Shown piece after piece: positions 16,247 to 24,801 of a stretch of DNA of 64,000 nt. The stretch spans positions 14,774-78,773 of the forward strand of contig NZ_BAAAPN010000103.1 in assembly GCF_039531165.1 (NCBI RefSeq), in the 5' to 3' direction. Position 1 is the first letter of the stretch. Each line of letters starts with the position of its first letter. This DNA comes from Nostocoides_A vanveenii. GTDB lineage: Bacteria; Actinomycetota; Actinomycetes; Actinomycetales; Dermatophilaceae. Made by a program: the position numbers and the translations under genes. A model generated the notes under the pieces. That model saw nothing but the letters and a program-made list of their open reading frames with translations, ran no database searches and was not told the origin of the DNA.

Positions 16247-17233
16247 ATGGCGCAACCGCGGGAACGGCACTATGCGCCGGCCGGGCCGCTGGCCCTCTCG
16301 GCGGTGCTGGGCACCTATCGCCACGGGGGAGGGGACCCTACGTGGGCGCGTGACGAGGCAGGCATCTGGCTGGGCCGGCAGACGCCCGCCGGCCCGGGCA
16401 CGCTCGTGGTCCGGCTGGACGCCGCAGCCGGGACGGTCGTGGGGACCGCCTGGGGAGCCGGCGCCGATTGGCTACTCGACGGACTGCCGGACCTGGTCGG
16501 CGCGCGGGACGATTGGGCGGGCTTCGTCGCCCATCACGAGCAGGTGGCCGCCGCTCGACGCGCCAATCCGGGATGGCGGCTGGGCCGCTCGCGGCTGGTG
16601 CTCGACTCCCTCGTCCCGGCGATCATCGAGCAGAAGGTCACCGGCAAGGAGGCCTTCGCCGGCTACCGCGCCCTGGTCCGGCGCTTCGGTGAGCCCGCGC
16701 CCGGCCCGCGCGCGGGACTGGTGATGGCGCCGACCGCGGCGGGCTGGCGCGGCATACCGTCCTGGGAGTACCTCCGGGCGGGGGTGACGCCCCAGCGCTC
16801 CGACACGATCATGCGGGTGACCCGGGTGGCCGGCCGCCTGGAGGAGATCGTCGGTATGCCGTTGCCCGCCGCTCGCGCGCGGCTGCTCGCCCTGCCCGGG
16901 GTCGGCGTCTGGACGGCGGCCGAATGCACCCAGCGCGCCCTCGGGGATCCCGATTCGCCGAGCTTTGGCGACTATCACGTCGCCAAGGAGATCGGTTGGG
17001 CGCTGCTCGGCCATGACATCGACGATGACGAGCTGGCGCACCTACTGGAGCCGTATGCCGGTCACCGCTATCGCGTGCAGGCCCTCCTCGCGCTCGCCGG
17101 CTCCCGCCGGCCCCGGCGCGGCCCCCGTTTTACCCTCCCGACCCATTTGCCCGAAGGGTCAGGACTCGCCCGGCCCGCTCAGCGTGGGCGGTCAGGCCCT
17201 CGGACCACAGGGCGACCTCCAGGCGGGCGATGA
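16247..17233 (+). CDS. HhH-GPD DNA glycosylase (AlkA/3-methyladenine type)
   Basis: Base-excision repair glycosylase (328 aa) removing alkylated bases. The helix-hairpin-helix LLALPGVGVWTAAE (about residues 213-226) and catalytic Asp242 in GDYHVAKEIG match the HhH-GPD superfamily; the lead-in LVPAIIEQKVTGKEA is characteristic of actinobacterial AlkA-like proteins. Relatives normally end shortly after the RRPRRGPR segment. Here about 30 extra residues follow, encoded antisense to the end of the convergent fbiB gene (104-nt overlap), probably through loss of an earlier stop. Confidence 0.9.
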   Translation: MAQPRERHYAPAGPLALSAVLGTYRHGGGDPTWARDEAGIWLGRQTPAGPGTLVVRLDAAAGTVVGTAWGAGADWLLDGLPDLVGARDDWAGFVAHHEQVAAARRANPGWRLGRSRLVLDSLVPAIIEQKVTGKEAFAGYRALVRRFGEPAPGPRAGLVMAPTAAGWRGIPSWEYLRAGVTPQRSDTIMRVTRVAGRLEEIVGMPLPAARARLLALPGVGVWTAAECTQRALGDPDSPSFGDYHVAKEIGWALLGHDIDDDELAHLLEPYAGHRYRVQALLALAGSRRPRRGPRFTLPTHLPEGSGLARPAQRGRSGPRTTGRPPGGR

Positions 17234-18230
17234 GCCGGCCCAGGTCGACATCGTCACCGGGGACGTGCAGGACCACCCGTGCTTCGGGCTCGGTGTCGCC
17301 GCTCGCTTCGAGCACGGAAGGCGTGTCGGTCAACGTCAAGGCGGCCAGGCGGACGGCCCGGGCCAGGCGTTCGCTTCCCGGCTCGGCACCCACCGAGCGG
17401 ATGCCGACAGCCACCGATTCGGCGGATCCCGGCGCGGCACCGAGTGCGGCCCGGGCGGCCTCGATGTGCCCCATCGCGAAGAAGTCGCCGGGGCCGCGGC
17501 GCACGAGGCGGGCCGCACCGTCCCGCGGGACCGAGGAGTCCGGCGCGACCAGCCGGCCCAGCCCGCGCACCAGGGCCACCGGGATGCGCTCGACCTTGCC
17601 CTTGACCAGATCGGCCGCGGCCGCGAGCTCGTCCGCAACGGCGATCGCGGTGACGTCCAGCTGCCGGCCGTCGGCATCGGGCAGCCCGCGGTAGTCCTCG
17701 ATCACCCGCACCCCCGCCGCGCCCAGCGCGAAATCGGTTTGCCCGCCGCGCCAGGGCCGGCCGGCGGTGTCGGTGACGATCACCCCGAACGCGTCATGTC
17801 CGGCCAGCAGCGCGAGGCCGGCCCGCAACTGTTCGGCCGCCTCGTCCGGGCGCTCCGGCAGCACCAGGATCGCCTCGCCGGCCCCGGTGTTCGACGCGTC
17901 CACGCCGGCGGCGGCGCTCACCACGCCACAGCGGCCTTCGACGATGCGGGTCGCCCCGGTGCTCGTCATCCGCTCGGCCACCACCCGCACCGTCTCCGCG
18001 GCGACGACGGCGCGCCGGTCGGTGGAATCGGCATACCGACCGTGGGCCTTGGAGACGATCTTGCTGGTGACCACCACGATGTCGCCCGGCTCGATCGCCA
18101 GCCCCCCGCCGGCGATCCCGGCGTGCACCAGCGCGGCCAGATCCGCGCCGGCTACCACCTCGGGAATGCCCCGCACCCCGATCACGGACACCACCGGGAA
18201 AGCCTGAACCTCCACTACAGCGTCAGTCAT
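17130..18230 (-). CDS. fbiB: Coenzyme F420-0:L-glutamate ligase (FbiB/CofE), short C-terminus
   Basis: Adds gamma-linked glutamates to F420-0 with GTP. The CofE domain occupies residues about 10-250: VRGIPEVVAGADLA, EPGDIVVVTSKIVSKAHGR, GAGEAILVLPERPDEAAE and DTAGRPWRGGQTDFALG are typical. M. tuberculosis FbiB (about 448 aa) carries a C-terminal FMN-binding nitroreductase domain of about 200 residues; here only about 115 residues follow CofE, without clear nitroreductase motifs. The start overlaps the fbiA stop by 8 nt (ATGACTGA), giving an fbiA-fbiB operon as in mycobacteria. The 3' end overlaps the convergent DNA glycosylase gene by 104 nt. Confidence 0.92.
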   Translation of the reverse strand: MTDAVVEVQAFPVVSVIGVRGIPEVVAGADLAALVHAGIAGGGLAIEPGDIVVVTSKIVSKAHGRYADSTDRRAVVAAETVRVVAERMTSTGATRIVEGRCGVVSAAAGVDASNTGAGEAILVLPERPDEAAEQLRAGLALLAGHDAFGVIVTDTAGRPWRGGQTDFALGAAGVRVIEDYRGLPDADGRQLDVTAIAVADELAAAADLVKGKVERIPVALVRGLGRLVAPDSSVPRDGAARLVRRGPGDFFAMGHIEAARAALGAAPGSAESVAVGIRSVGAEPGSERLARAVRLAALTLTDTPSVLEASGDTEPEARVVLHVPGDDVDLGRLIARLEVALWSEGLTAHAERAGRVLTLRANGSGG

Positions 18231-19200
18231 TGCGCAGCGCCAGGCCCAGGTCCAGCGCCGCCCGCGCGAGGCGCGCAGCGCCCGCGCGTTCGCCCATCAG
18301 CAGTTCGCGGTCATAGGTCTCGACGCGCAGGCCCGGCGGGCCGGGGACGGCATCGGCCGGGTCGATCAGCCACCCGTCGAGGAAGTCGGCGTACAGGCTC
18401 GCCACCCCAGCGGCGCTCGATTCAACGCCGATGGCGCTCAGGCAGGCGTCGGCATGCCCGCGCACGGGTCGCCCGCCGATCAGCGGTGACACCCCGACCA
18501 CCGGCGCGGTGGTGCCGCGCAGGGCATCGCGCACGCCGGGCACGCCCAGGATGATCCCGATCGAGACCACGGGGTTGCTCGGGGGCAGGATCACCAGGTC
18601 GGCCTCGCGGATCGCGTCGAGCACCCCGGGCGCCGCGGCCGCTCGGTCCAGCCCGGCCACGACGAAGCGCTGCGCGGGCGTCCGCGTGCGGTCCTCGACC
18701 CACCACTGCTGGAAGTGGATCGCCTGCGGGCCGTCCTCGCGCTCAACAACGACATGGGTCTCGACCGGCGCGTCCGTCATAGGCAGCAGGGTGATCCGTT
18801 GTCCCGGCAGTCCCCACCGGGTTGCCAGCCGCTCGGTGATGGCGGTCGGCTGTAGGCCCTCGCCGAGCCAGTATGAGCGCGCGATGTGCGTCCCGAAGTC
18901 GCGGTCGCCAAGCCCGAACCACTGCGGTCCCACGCCGTATGCCGCGAGCTCACCCTGGACGATGCGGCTGTCGTCCGCGCGTCCCCACCCTTGCGCCTCG
19001 TCGATCCCGCCGCCGAGGGTGTAGAGCAGGGTGTCGACATCGGGGCTGACCCGCAGCCCGAAGAGCGTGATGTCGTCGCCAGTATTGGCGACGATCGTCA
19101 GATCGGATTGCGCGAGAGCAGGGTCCGCGTCGAGGGCGTCGCGCAACCCGCGCAGGAAGCGGGCGCCACCGACGCCGCCGGCCAAGGCGGTGATCAACAT
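18223..19200 (-). CDS. fbiA: 2-phospho-L-lactate transferase (FbiA/CofD)
   Basis: Transfers the phospholactyl/phosphoenolpyruvyl moiety to Fo in F420 biosynthesis. The 325-residue length and motifs fit: TALAGGVGGARFLRGL at the N-terminus, IVANTGDDITLFGLRVSPD, LYTLGGGIDEAQGWGR and LPPSNPVVSIGIILGVPG. The ATG at 19200 has an AAGGA ribosome site (AAGGATGCCGCC-ATG). Divergent from whiB2 across a 144-nt spacer, the same arrangement as fbiA/whiB2 in M. tuberculosis. It is first gene of the fbiA-fbiB operon. Confidence 0.96.
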   Translation of the reverse strand: MLITALAGGVGGARFLRGLRDALDADPALAQSDLTIVANTGDDITLFGLRVSPDVDTLLYTLGGGIDEAQGWGRADDSRIVQGELAAYGVGPQWFGLGDRDFGTHIARSYWLGEGLQPTAITERLATRWGLPGQRITLLPMTDAPVETHVVVEREDGPQAIHFQQWWVEDRTRTPAQRFVVAGLDRAAAAPGVLDAIREADLVILPPSNPVVSIGIILGVPGVRDALRGTTAPVVGVSPLIGGRPVRGHADACLSAIGVESSAAGVASLYADFLDGWLIDPADAVPGPPGLRVETYDRELLMGERAGAARLARAALDLGLALRND

Positions 19201-19344
19201 GGCGGCATCCTTGCGTATATCCCTCGAGGGCTTGACTTCCGGGGTATGACACGCATGTAATTCCATTGGTGTGGTTACGGTACGGGCACGATGTGGCGTG
19301 TTCGCTACTGACAAGTAAGTCCGAAGTGGAGTGAGGAGTGGCCC
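19201..19344. promoter_or_regulatory. Divergent fbiA/whiB2 control region with CCCTCGAGGG palindrome
   Basis: The 144-nt spacer feeds two divergent genes. It holds a perfect 10-bp palindrome CCCTCGAGGG at 19221-19230, 21 nt upstream of the fbiA ATG, and an A/T-richer centre. A GAGGAG-type ribosome site precedes the whiB2 GTG. I could not assign -10 boxes with confidence. Confidence 0.5.
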
Positions 19345-19602
19345 GTGCCTGACGTGGTGTATTTGGGGCTCGCTGTCGACGAAGCCCTGTCCTGGCAGGA
19401 GCGTTCGCTGTGTGCCCAGACCGATCCGGAGGCCTTCTTCCCCGAGAAAGGTGGCTCCACCCGGGAGGCCAAGAAGGTCTGCGTCGGCTGCGACGTCCGT
19501 GCCGAATGCCTGGCCTACGCTCTGGCCAATGACGAGCGTTTCGGCATCTGGGGCGGGCTCTCCGAGCGCGAGCGCCGCAAGCTGAAGCGGCGCGCGGTCT
19601 GA
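19345..19602 (+). CDS. whiB2: WhiB2-type iron-sulfur transcription factor (WhmD-like)
   Basis: The 85-residue Wbl protein binds a [4Fe-4S] cluster through Cys23, Cys46, Cys49 and Cys55 (CxxC within VCVGCDVRAEC) and contacts sigma factor and DNA through the GIWGGLSERERRKLKRR tail. The central QTDPEAFFPEKGGSTREAKK is the WhiB2/WhmD/WhiB-subclass signature. WhiB2/WhmD is needed for septation and division in mycobacteria and for sporulation septation in streptomycetes. The N-terminus is shorter than in WhmD. The GTG start is placed by the adjacent GAGGAG. Synteny with fbiA supports orthology. Confidence 0.95.
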   Translation: MPDVVYLGLAVDEALSWQERSLCAQTDPEAFFPEKGGSTREAKKVCVGCDVRAECLAYALANDERFGIWGGLSERERRKLKRRAV

Positions 19603-19640
19603 GCCGGCGCGCCTCGGCGCCCGCTCCCCGCTGCACCCGT

Positions 19641-22600
19641 ATGACTGCGCCCCTGACGCCTGACGTGCCCGCGTCGGGCCTCCACGTCACGGCTGTTCTC
19701 CTCGCCGAGCGCATCGACGATGCGCTCATCGACGCGCTCTGGGCGCTCGCCGACCAGGACTTACCCGCCGATGCCCTGGTCGTGCTCGACGCCACGCCGG
19801 CCGGTGATCTCACCGAACGTCTGCCGCGCTCCCAGGCCCTGCTCGATCAGCTGCCCACCACCACGGTCCTTCGCGTCCGTCCGGGGACCGACCTGCGGGA
19901 GGGCCTGCCGGATGCGGTGGCCGCCGCGGACGCTGCGGCCGGCGACGCCGCCAACCCGGGGACGAGCGCCCTGTGGCTACTCACCGGCGCTACGGTGGCC
20001 GAGCACGACGCCCTCGGCCATCTCGCCGCCACCCTCGCCGGCTCCCACAGTGTCGGCATGGCCGCCCCCAAACTCACCGACGCCAACCGCACCTCTCGCT
20101 TGCAGCGCTTCGGGATCCAGATCACCCGCTCCGGCCGGCTCCAACTCGACCCGCGCCCCGGCCAACCCGACCAGCAGCAGTACGACGACCGCGTCGATGC
20201 CCTCGCGGCGCCCGCCGAGGGCCTGCTCCTGCGTCGCACGACGTATGCCGATCTGGGCGCCCACCGCTCCACGCTCGGCTCGCTCGGGCGCGACCTCGAC
20301 TTCGGCTGGCGCGCCCAACTCGCCGGGCACCGGGTCGAGTTGAGCCCGCGGGCGCGGGTCCGGCTGGGCACGGCATACGCCTCGGTGCCGAGCGCGTCCG
20401 ATCGCCGCGATGCCCGGCGAGTGGCCCTGGCCCGCGGTCCGATCCTGACCGCCCCGATCCGCGCGCTGTGGATCGCGCTGAGCACCGCGGCCGTCGCGCT
20501 CGGCCTGGCCGTGCTGAAGAGGCCGGCCGCCGCCCGCCGCCAGGCCGGCGACCTGATCGCCGTCCTCGACCCCTGGCGCCCGATTGCCGCCCGCTGGCGC
20601 ACTCGCGGCCGGCGGCGGGTCCGCCATCGCGACCTGCGGGGCCTGTTCGTCACCTCGTCCCAGGCGCGCGCCCGGGCCCGCGATCGCCTCCATGACGTCC
20701 TCGTGCCTCGCCGCGCCGGCTCCCGCGCTCCGGCCCCCAGCGCGCCTGGCGAGGCGCGACCGCTGATCTCCAGCCCCGCGGTCTGGGGGACCTTTCTGAT
20801 CGCCGGGCTCGCTGCCACGGCTGCACGAACCCTGCCGGGCTCCCTCGACGCGGGTCTGACCGCCGGCTTGCACGGCGGCCAGTTGCGCCCGCTCAGCAGC
20901 GACGCCGCCGCGTTGTGGCACTCGTGGTGGGACGGCTGGGTCGGCTCCGGGCTCGGTGTCGCCGGCCCCGGAGCGCCCGGATCCGGCATCCTCGCCCTGT
21001 TGACCTGGCTCTTTCAGGCCCTCCCCGGCGAGGCCGGACCCAACCCCGCCGGCCGCGTGATCGGCCTGCTGATGATGGCGAGCCTCCCGCTCGCCGCGCT
21101 GATCACGTATGCCGCAGCCCGCGTCGGTACCGAGCGTCGCCTGCCGCGCGCGGTGGTCGCGTTGCTCTGGGTCGTCAATCCCGTGGCCGTCACGGCGCTC
21201 GCTCAAGGCCGCCTCGGCCCGCTGGCAGCGCTCGTCGCCTTGCCGATCGTGCTCGCCGGGGTGGTGTCGATGACCCGGCCCGCGGTGCGCCCGGGCGTGA
21301 TGGCGATGACCGCGCTCGCGACCGCGGGCCTGGCGACCGTCCTCCCAGGCACCCTTGCCCTGGCTGGGGCGCTCACCCTTGGGCTGCTCCTCGCAGGCGG
21401 CCGCGTGGCACGCGTCCGGGCCATCGGCTTCCTGCCGCTGGTCGCCCTCGCCGCCGCCCCCACACTGCTGCGCCTGAGGGAGCGGCCCGCGGGTTTGTTG
21501 AGCGGGTGGGGCGGGCTGGCCAGCGAGGCGACACCGCCGCCCTGGCAACTCGCTCTGCTGCACGCCGGCCCGACGACGCCCGACGGCTCCGCGCTCGGGG
21601 GGCCCGGCGACTACCGGGTGTGGCTGGCCGTCCCGGTCCTCGTCCTCGGCGTGCTCGGCCTGGCCCGCCCAACTCGGCGTCCCGGGCTGGCCGCTGCCTC
21701 CGCGCTCCTCGCCCTCGGCGGGCTCGCGCTGGCTCTCGCGAGCCCGCACCTGCAGGTCGGTACGGCAGCCGACGGCACCTCGCTGACGCCCTGGCCGGGC
21801 ATCGGTCTCCTCGTCGTCGTCGCCGGTCTGCTCGGGGCGGGCCTGCTGGCGATGGACGACCCGGCCCCTGCCACCGGCCGGGTCGGCCACCCCGTGACCC
21901 CAGGCGCGGCGTGGCGGGTCCCCGCCGTCGTCGTCGCGGGACTGGGCGGGCTGGCGCTGGCCGGCCAATTCGCCTGGAGCGGCCTGGGCAGCGGCCTCTC
22001 GCCGGCGCTCGATCCGCGGCCGGCCGTCGCCAGCGACCAGGCCACCGGCGACGCTGCCACGCGCACCCTGATTCTTCGTCCGAAAACCGAAACCGCTTCC
22101 GCGCCATCGGGATTGACGTACGACCTGATCGGTCGCGAGCCGGGCATCCCCGCCCGCGACCTGCCCACCGACAGCGGCAACCGGCAACTCGAACGCCAGA
22201 TCGCGGCGCTGGTGGACGCCGGCGCCAATGGCATCGGCGCAGATCCGGCACGTGGCCTGGCCCAGTGGGCGATCGGCTTCGTCGTAGCCGACGGCGAACT
22301 GGGCGCGCCGTTGATCCGCCAGCTGGATGCGACGTCCGGCCTGACCCGGATCGGCGACTACCGCGGCCGGCCGGTCTGGCGCGTAGAACCCGAATCGGGA
22401 GCCGAGCGCCTCGCCCCCGCGCGCGTGCGGTGGGTGCCCGCCGCCTCCCCGGCCCCGGGGTGGGGAAGCACCGTCCCCGTGACCGGTTCGCACGCGGCGA
22501 CCCGCGAGCCGCTGACCGGCCAAGGCACGCTCGTCATCGCCGAACCGGCCGGCTGGGCCGGCCGCGCCGTCGTGTCCGCCTCCGGCACCCGGCTCGCCGC

Positions 22601-22817
22601 GACCGTCAGCGCCGACGGCCTACTGACGTATGCCGTGCCCGCCGGCGCCGATGCCGTCCGGATTGCGGTGCCCCCGCAGCACCGGCTCGGCCAATGGGCC
22701 TACCTCGCGGCTCTGCTCCTGCTGGTCTATCTCGCGATCCCGCTCGGCGCACCGCCGCGATCCGTCGCCGCAGCCGCGGGCGCTCCCGCCGGTCAATCCG
22801 AAGGGGAGCCGGCATGA
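19641..22817 (+). CDS. Large membrane-bound glycosyltransferase (GT2 domain plus multi-TM region)
   Basis: The 1058-residue protein has an N-terminal GT2-like domain (about 10-235; HVTAVLLAERIDDALIDAL, the SRLQRFGIQITRSGRLQLD middle and RRTTYADLGAHRSTLGSLG region), with no obvious DxD, so it is divergent. A membrane region of 10 or more helices follows (about 270-800). An extracytoplasmic domain (about 800-1015) precedes a last helix (LAALLLLVYLAIPLGA). This is the actinobacterial gene normally found between whiB2 and the Rv3259/Rv3258c homologues. It overlaps the DUF5719 gene by 4 nt (ATGA); the two probably work together at the membrane. The sugar substrate is unknown. Confidence 0.85.
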   Translation: MTAPLTPDVPASGLHVTAVLLAERIDDALIDALWALADQDLPADALVVLDATPAGDLTERLPRSQALLDQLPTTTVLRVRPGTDLREGLPDAVAAADAAAGDAANPGTSALWLLTGATVAEHDALGHLAATLAGSHSVGMAAPKLTDANRTSRLQRFGIQITRSGRLQLDPRPGQPDQQQYDDRVDALAAPAEGLLLRRTTYADLGAHRSTLGSLGRDLDFGWRAQLAGHRVELSPRARVRLGTAYASVPSASDRRDARRVALARGPILTAPIRALWIALSTAAVALGLAVLKRPAAARRQAGDLIAVLDPWRPIAARWRTRGRRRVRHRDLRGLFVTSSQARARARDRLHDVLVPRRAGSRAPAPSAPGEARPLISSPAVWGTFLIAGLAATAARTLPGSLDAGLTAGLHGGQLRPLSSDAAALWHSWWDGWVGSGLGVAGPGAPGSGILALLTWLFQALPGEAGPNPAGRVIGLLMMASLPLAALITYAAARVGTERRLPRAVVALLWVVNPVAVTALAQGRLGPLAALVALPIVLAGVVSMTRPAVRPGVMAMTALATAGLATVLPGTLALAGALTLGLLLAGGRVARVRAIGFLPLVALAAAPTLLRLRERPAGLLSGWGGLASEATPPPWQLALLHAGPTTPDGSALGGPGDYRVWLAVPVLVLGVLGLARPTRRPGLAAASALLALGGLALALASPHLQVGTAADGTSLTPWPGIGLLVVVAGLLGAGLLAMDDPAPATGRVGHPVTPGAAWRVPAVVVAGLGGLALAGQFAWSGLGSGLSPALDPRPAVASDQATGDAATRTLILRPKTETASAPSGLTYDLIGREPGIPARDLPTDSGNRQLERQIAALVDAGANGIGADPARGLAQWAIGFVVADGELGAPLIRQLDATSGLTRIGDYRGRPVWRVEPESGAERLAPARVRWVPAASPAPGWGSTVPVTGSHAATREPLTGQGTLVIAEPAGWAGRAVVSASGTRLAATVSADGLLTYAVPAGADAVRIAVPPQHRLGQWAYLAALLLLVYLAIPLGAPPRSVAAAAGAPAGQSEGEPA

Positions 22818-24310
22818 CGCGCCCGATCACCGCCGCCGCCCGGACCGTTGCCACGCTGGCTGCGGGCGCCGCGCTGGTCTACGGGGCGGGGCAGGTCGAA
22901 ACCACCGTCGACGTGCGCACCGATCCGGTCGCCGGCGCCGCCGGTCAGGTCGCCGTCACCTCCAGCGCGCTCTTCTGCCCGGGAGCCGAGATCGCCGGCG
23001 TCCCGGGCGTCCCCTCGGTGGCCACCATAGCCACCCTCATCGGGTCGGCAGCGCCCGTCGAAGCATTGCCACCTGCGGTCACTTCGGTGGGGACGACGGG
23101 CGACCTCCAGGCCCGCACCGGCCAGGACGGCATCCTCGCCACGGACACGACGGCCACCGGCGGTGCCCGATCGAGCGATGCGCGGACCCCCGTCACGGCG
23201 ACCATGGCGGGCCCGGACCCGGCGCTGGTGACGGCAACCGGTGCGCGGGCCCCGGGCCTGATCGCGGGCCAGCAGAACGACGCCGCGGGCAAGACGGTCG
23301 CAGGGCTGGCCGCCCTGCCCTGCCTGACCCCCACCGCGGATGCCTGGCTGACCGGTGGATCGGGCGAACCCGGCCGCCAGGAGCGGCTTCTGCTTCTCAA
23401 CCCCGGCGCCAACTCGGTGACCGTCGATGTCGACGTCTTCGGCAAGACCGGCCCCATTGATGCACCCGGCGGGCGCGGCATCGTCGTCCCGCCGCGGGCA
23501 CGCACCAGCGTGCTACTCGACGCCCTCGCCCCCGACGAGGCCAGCCCCGCTTTTCATCTGGTCAGCCGGGGCGGTTTCGTCGTCGCCGCGCTGAACGACT
23601 ACTGGCTCGACGGCGTCACGCCGCGCGGCATCGAGGACCTCGCGCCCCTCGCGACGCCGGGCACCCGCCTGGTGGTCCCCGGCATCCCGGCGGACGTGCC
23701 CGCGACGGTCCGCGTGGTCGGTGCGGGGGAGAAGGAGGCGCTCGTCCAGATCCGCGCGCTGACGACCGACGGTCCCCGGGCCCTGCCCGGCGGCCGCGGT
23801 GTTCTGCGCGTGCCCGCGGGCAGCGTCGCCGAACTCTCGATCCCGGCGCCGGACGCCACGCTCGCCCTGGAGATCACGGCCGATCAGCCCGTCACCGCCG
23901 CCGCCCTCAGCGCCCCGAAGTCAGGCAGCGACTTCGGCTGGTCGGTCGCCTCGCCCGCGACCGCAGCCGTCTCGGCCGCTGCCTATCCGCCCCTCGCCGC
24001 TGATTCACCACGCCACCGGACGCTGGCGCTGGCAGCTGTCGACGGCCCCGTCACGGCGCAGGTCACCACCCGCGCCGCGGACGGCGCCCCCCGGACGGCC
24101 ACGATCGCCGTGCCCGCCGATGCCAGCCGCACCTTTGATGTCAGCGACAGCATTGCCGTATGGGTGCGCCCCACCTCCGGGGCCGGCCAACTCCACGCTG
24201 CGGTCACCACGAGCGCACCCGCGGGGGACGACTTCGTGCTCGCGGGCCTCCCGCTCCAGCCGGTCCGGCTCACGGTCACCCCGGTCACTGTCCAGCCCGA
24301 TCGCGGCTGA
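22814..24310 (+). CDS. DUF5719 family exported protein
   Basis: The 498-residue protein has an N-terminal signal/anchor (MTRPITAAARTVATLAAGAA) and an all-beta extracytoplasmic body with repeated LLLNPGANSVTVDVDVFG-like and LVVPGIPADVPATVRVVG strands. This pattern belongs to the DUF5719 family, which is of unknown function and constantly coupled to the large membrane glycosyltransferase upstream (ATGA overlap here). A structural or chaperone role for the glycosyltransferase is an inference from this coupling. It converges with the Rv3259-like gene. Confidence 0.85.
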   Translation: MTRPITAAARTVATLAAGAALVYGAGQVETTVDVRTDPVAGAAGQVAVTSSALFCPGAEIAGVPGVPSVATIATLIGSAAPVEALPPAVTSVGTTGDLQARTGQDGILATDTTATGGARSSDARTPVTATMAGPDPALVTATGARAPGLIAGQQNDAAGKTVAGLAALPCLTPTADAWLTGGSGEPGRQERLLLLNPGANSVTVDVDVFGKTGPIDAPGGRGIVVPPRARTSVLLDALAPDEASPAFHLVSRGGFVVAALNDYWLDGVTPRGIEDLAPLATPGTRLVVPGIPADVPATVRVVGAGEKEALVQIRALTTDGPRALPGGRGVLRVPAGSVAELSIPAPDATLALEITADQPVTAAALSAPKSGSDFGWSVASPATAAVSAAAYPPLAADSPRHRTLALAAVDGPVTAQVTTRAADGAPRTATIAVPADASRTFDVSDSIAVWVRPTSGAGQLHAAVTTSAPAGDDFVLAGLPLQPVRLTVTPVTVQPDRG

Positions 24311-24325
24311 ACGTCCGGCGCCGGG

Positions 24326-24739
24326 TCAATGCGAGTCCAGGTCCTCGGGCGCGACGCCGAGCAGGGCGGCGACATGCTCGGCGAGGATCACCCGCACCAG
24401 CTCGGGGCGTTCGGCCGGGTCCGCGCAGCGCGCCTCGATCGGGCGCCGGTAGAGCACGATTCGGGCGGGTAGCCGGCCGGCCGGCGGGAAGAGCCGGCCC
24501 AGGGGCAGCCGCTCGTCCTCCCATGGTGCCGGCTCGCTGGGTGGCACCTCTTCGACCGCGAATTCCGTTGCGGCATAACGCTGTCCGAGGGCTCGATCGA
24601 ATCGCGCGGCCGACTCGATCACCAACTCGTCGAACGCCTGCGCCCGGGTCACCATCGCCGGTACGGGCGGCCAGGCCAGCGGACCGCGCGGGCCGCGTCC
24701 GTGCCGGTCGCGCCCGCGGGTGGGTGTCTGGCGCGTCAT
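24326..24739 (-). CDS. Rv3259-like protein, metallopeptidase fold family without HExxH
   Basis: The 137-residue protein belongs to the zincin-like DUF1025/'metallopeptidase family' found beside DUF3499 genes. FDELVIESAARFDRALGQRY, RIVLYRRPIEARC and VRVILAEHVAALLGVAPEDL are recognisable. The HExxH zinc motif expected in the last segment is replaced by AEHVA, so peptidase activity is doubtful. The ATG at 24739 is favoured because TACCAT sits 7 nt upstream; an in-frame ATG at 24772 would add 11 residues. Divergent from the DUF3499 gene (62 nt). Confidence 0.8.
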   Translation of the reverse strand: MTRQTPTRGRDRHGRGPRGPLAWPPVPAMVTRAQAFDELVIESAARFDRALGQRYAATEFAVEEVPPSEPAPWEDERLPLGRLFPPAGRLPARIVLYRRPIEARCADPAERPELVRVILAEHVAALLGVAPEDLDSH

Positions 24740-24746
24740 ACCGGCG

Positions 24747-24752
24747 ATGGTA
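24747..24752 (-). promoter_or_regulatory. -10 box (TACCAT) for the Rv3259-like gene
   Basis: Minus-strand TACCAT lies 7 nt before the ATG at 24739, indicating a leaderless transcript. Confidence 0.5.
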
Positions 24753-24789
24753 CGGCGAGCCGTGGGTGCCATCGGGCAACGGGATGACT

Positions 24790-24795
24790 TAGTCT
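24790..24795 (+). promoter_or_regulatory. -10 box (TAGTCT) for the DUF3499 gene
   Basis: TAGTCT lies 6 nt before the GTG at 24802. With the box at 24747-24752 it forms a compact divergent pair of leaderless promoters. Confidence 0.5.
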
Positions 24796-24801
24796 TCCCC
24801 G

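Noticed and set aside
19977..22523. 848-codon antisense frame opposite the large membrane glycosyltransferase
   Set aside because: Arg/Gly/Gln-rich and without motifs, whereas the plus strand gives a conserved family protein with membrane helices.
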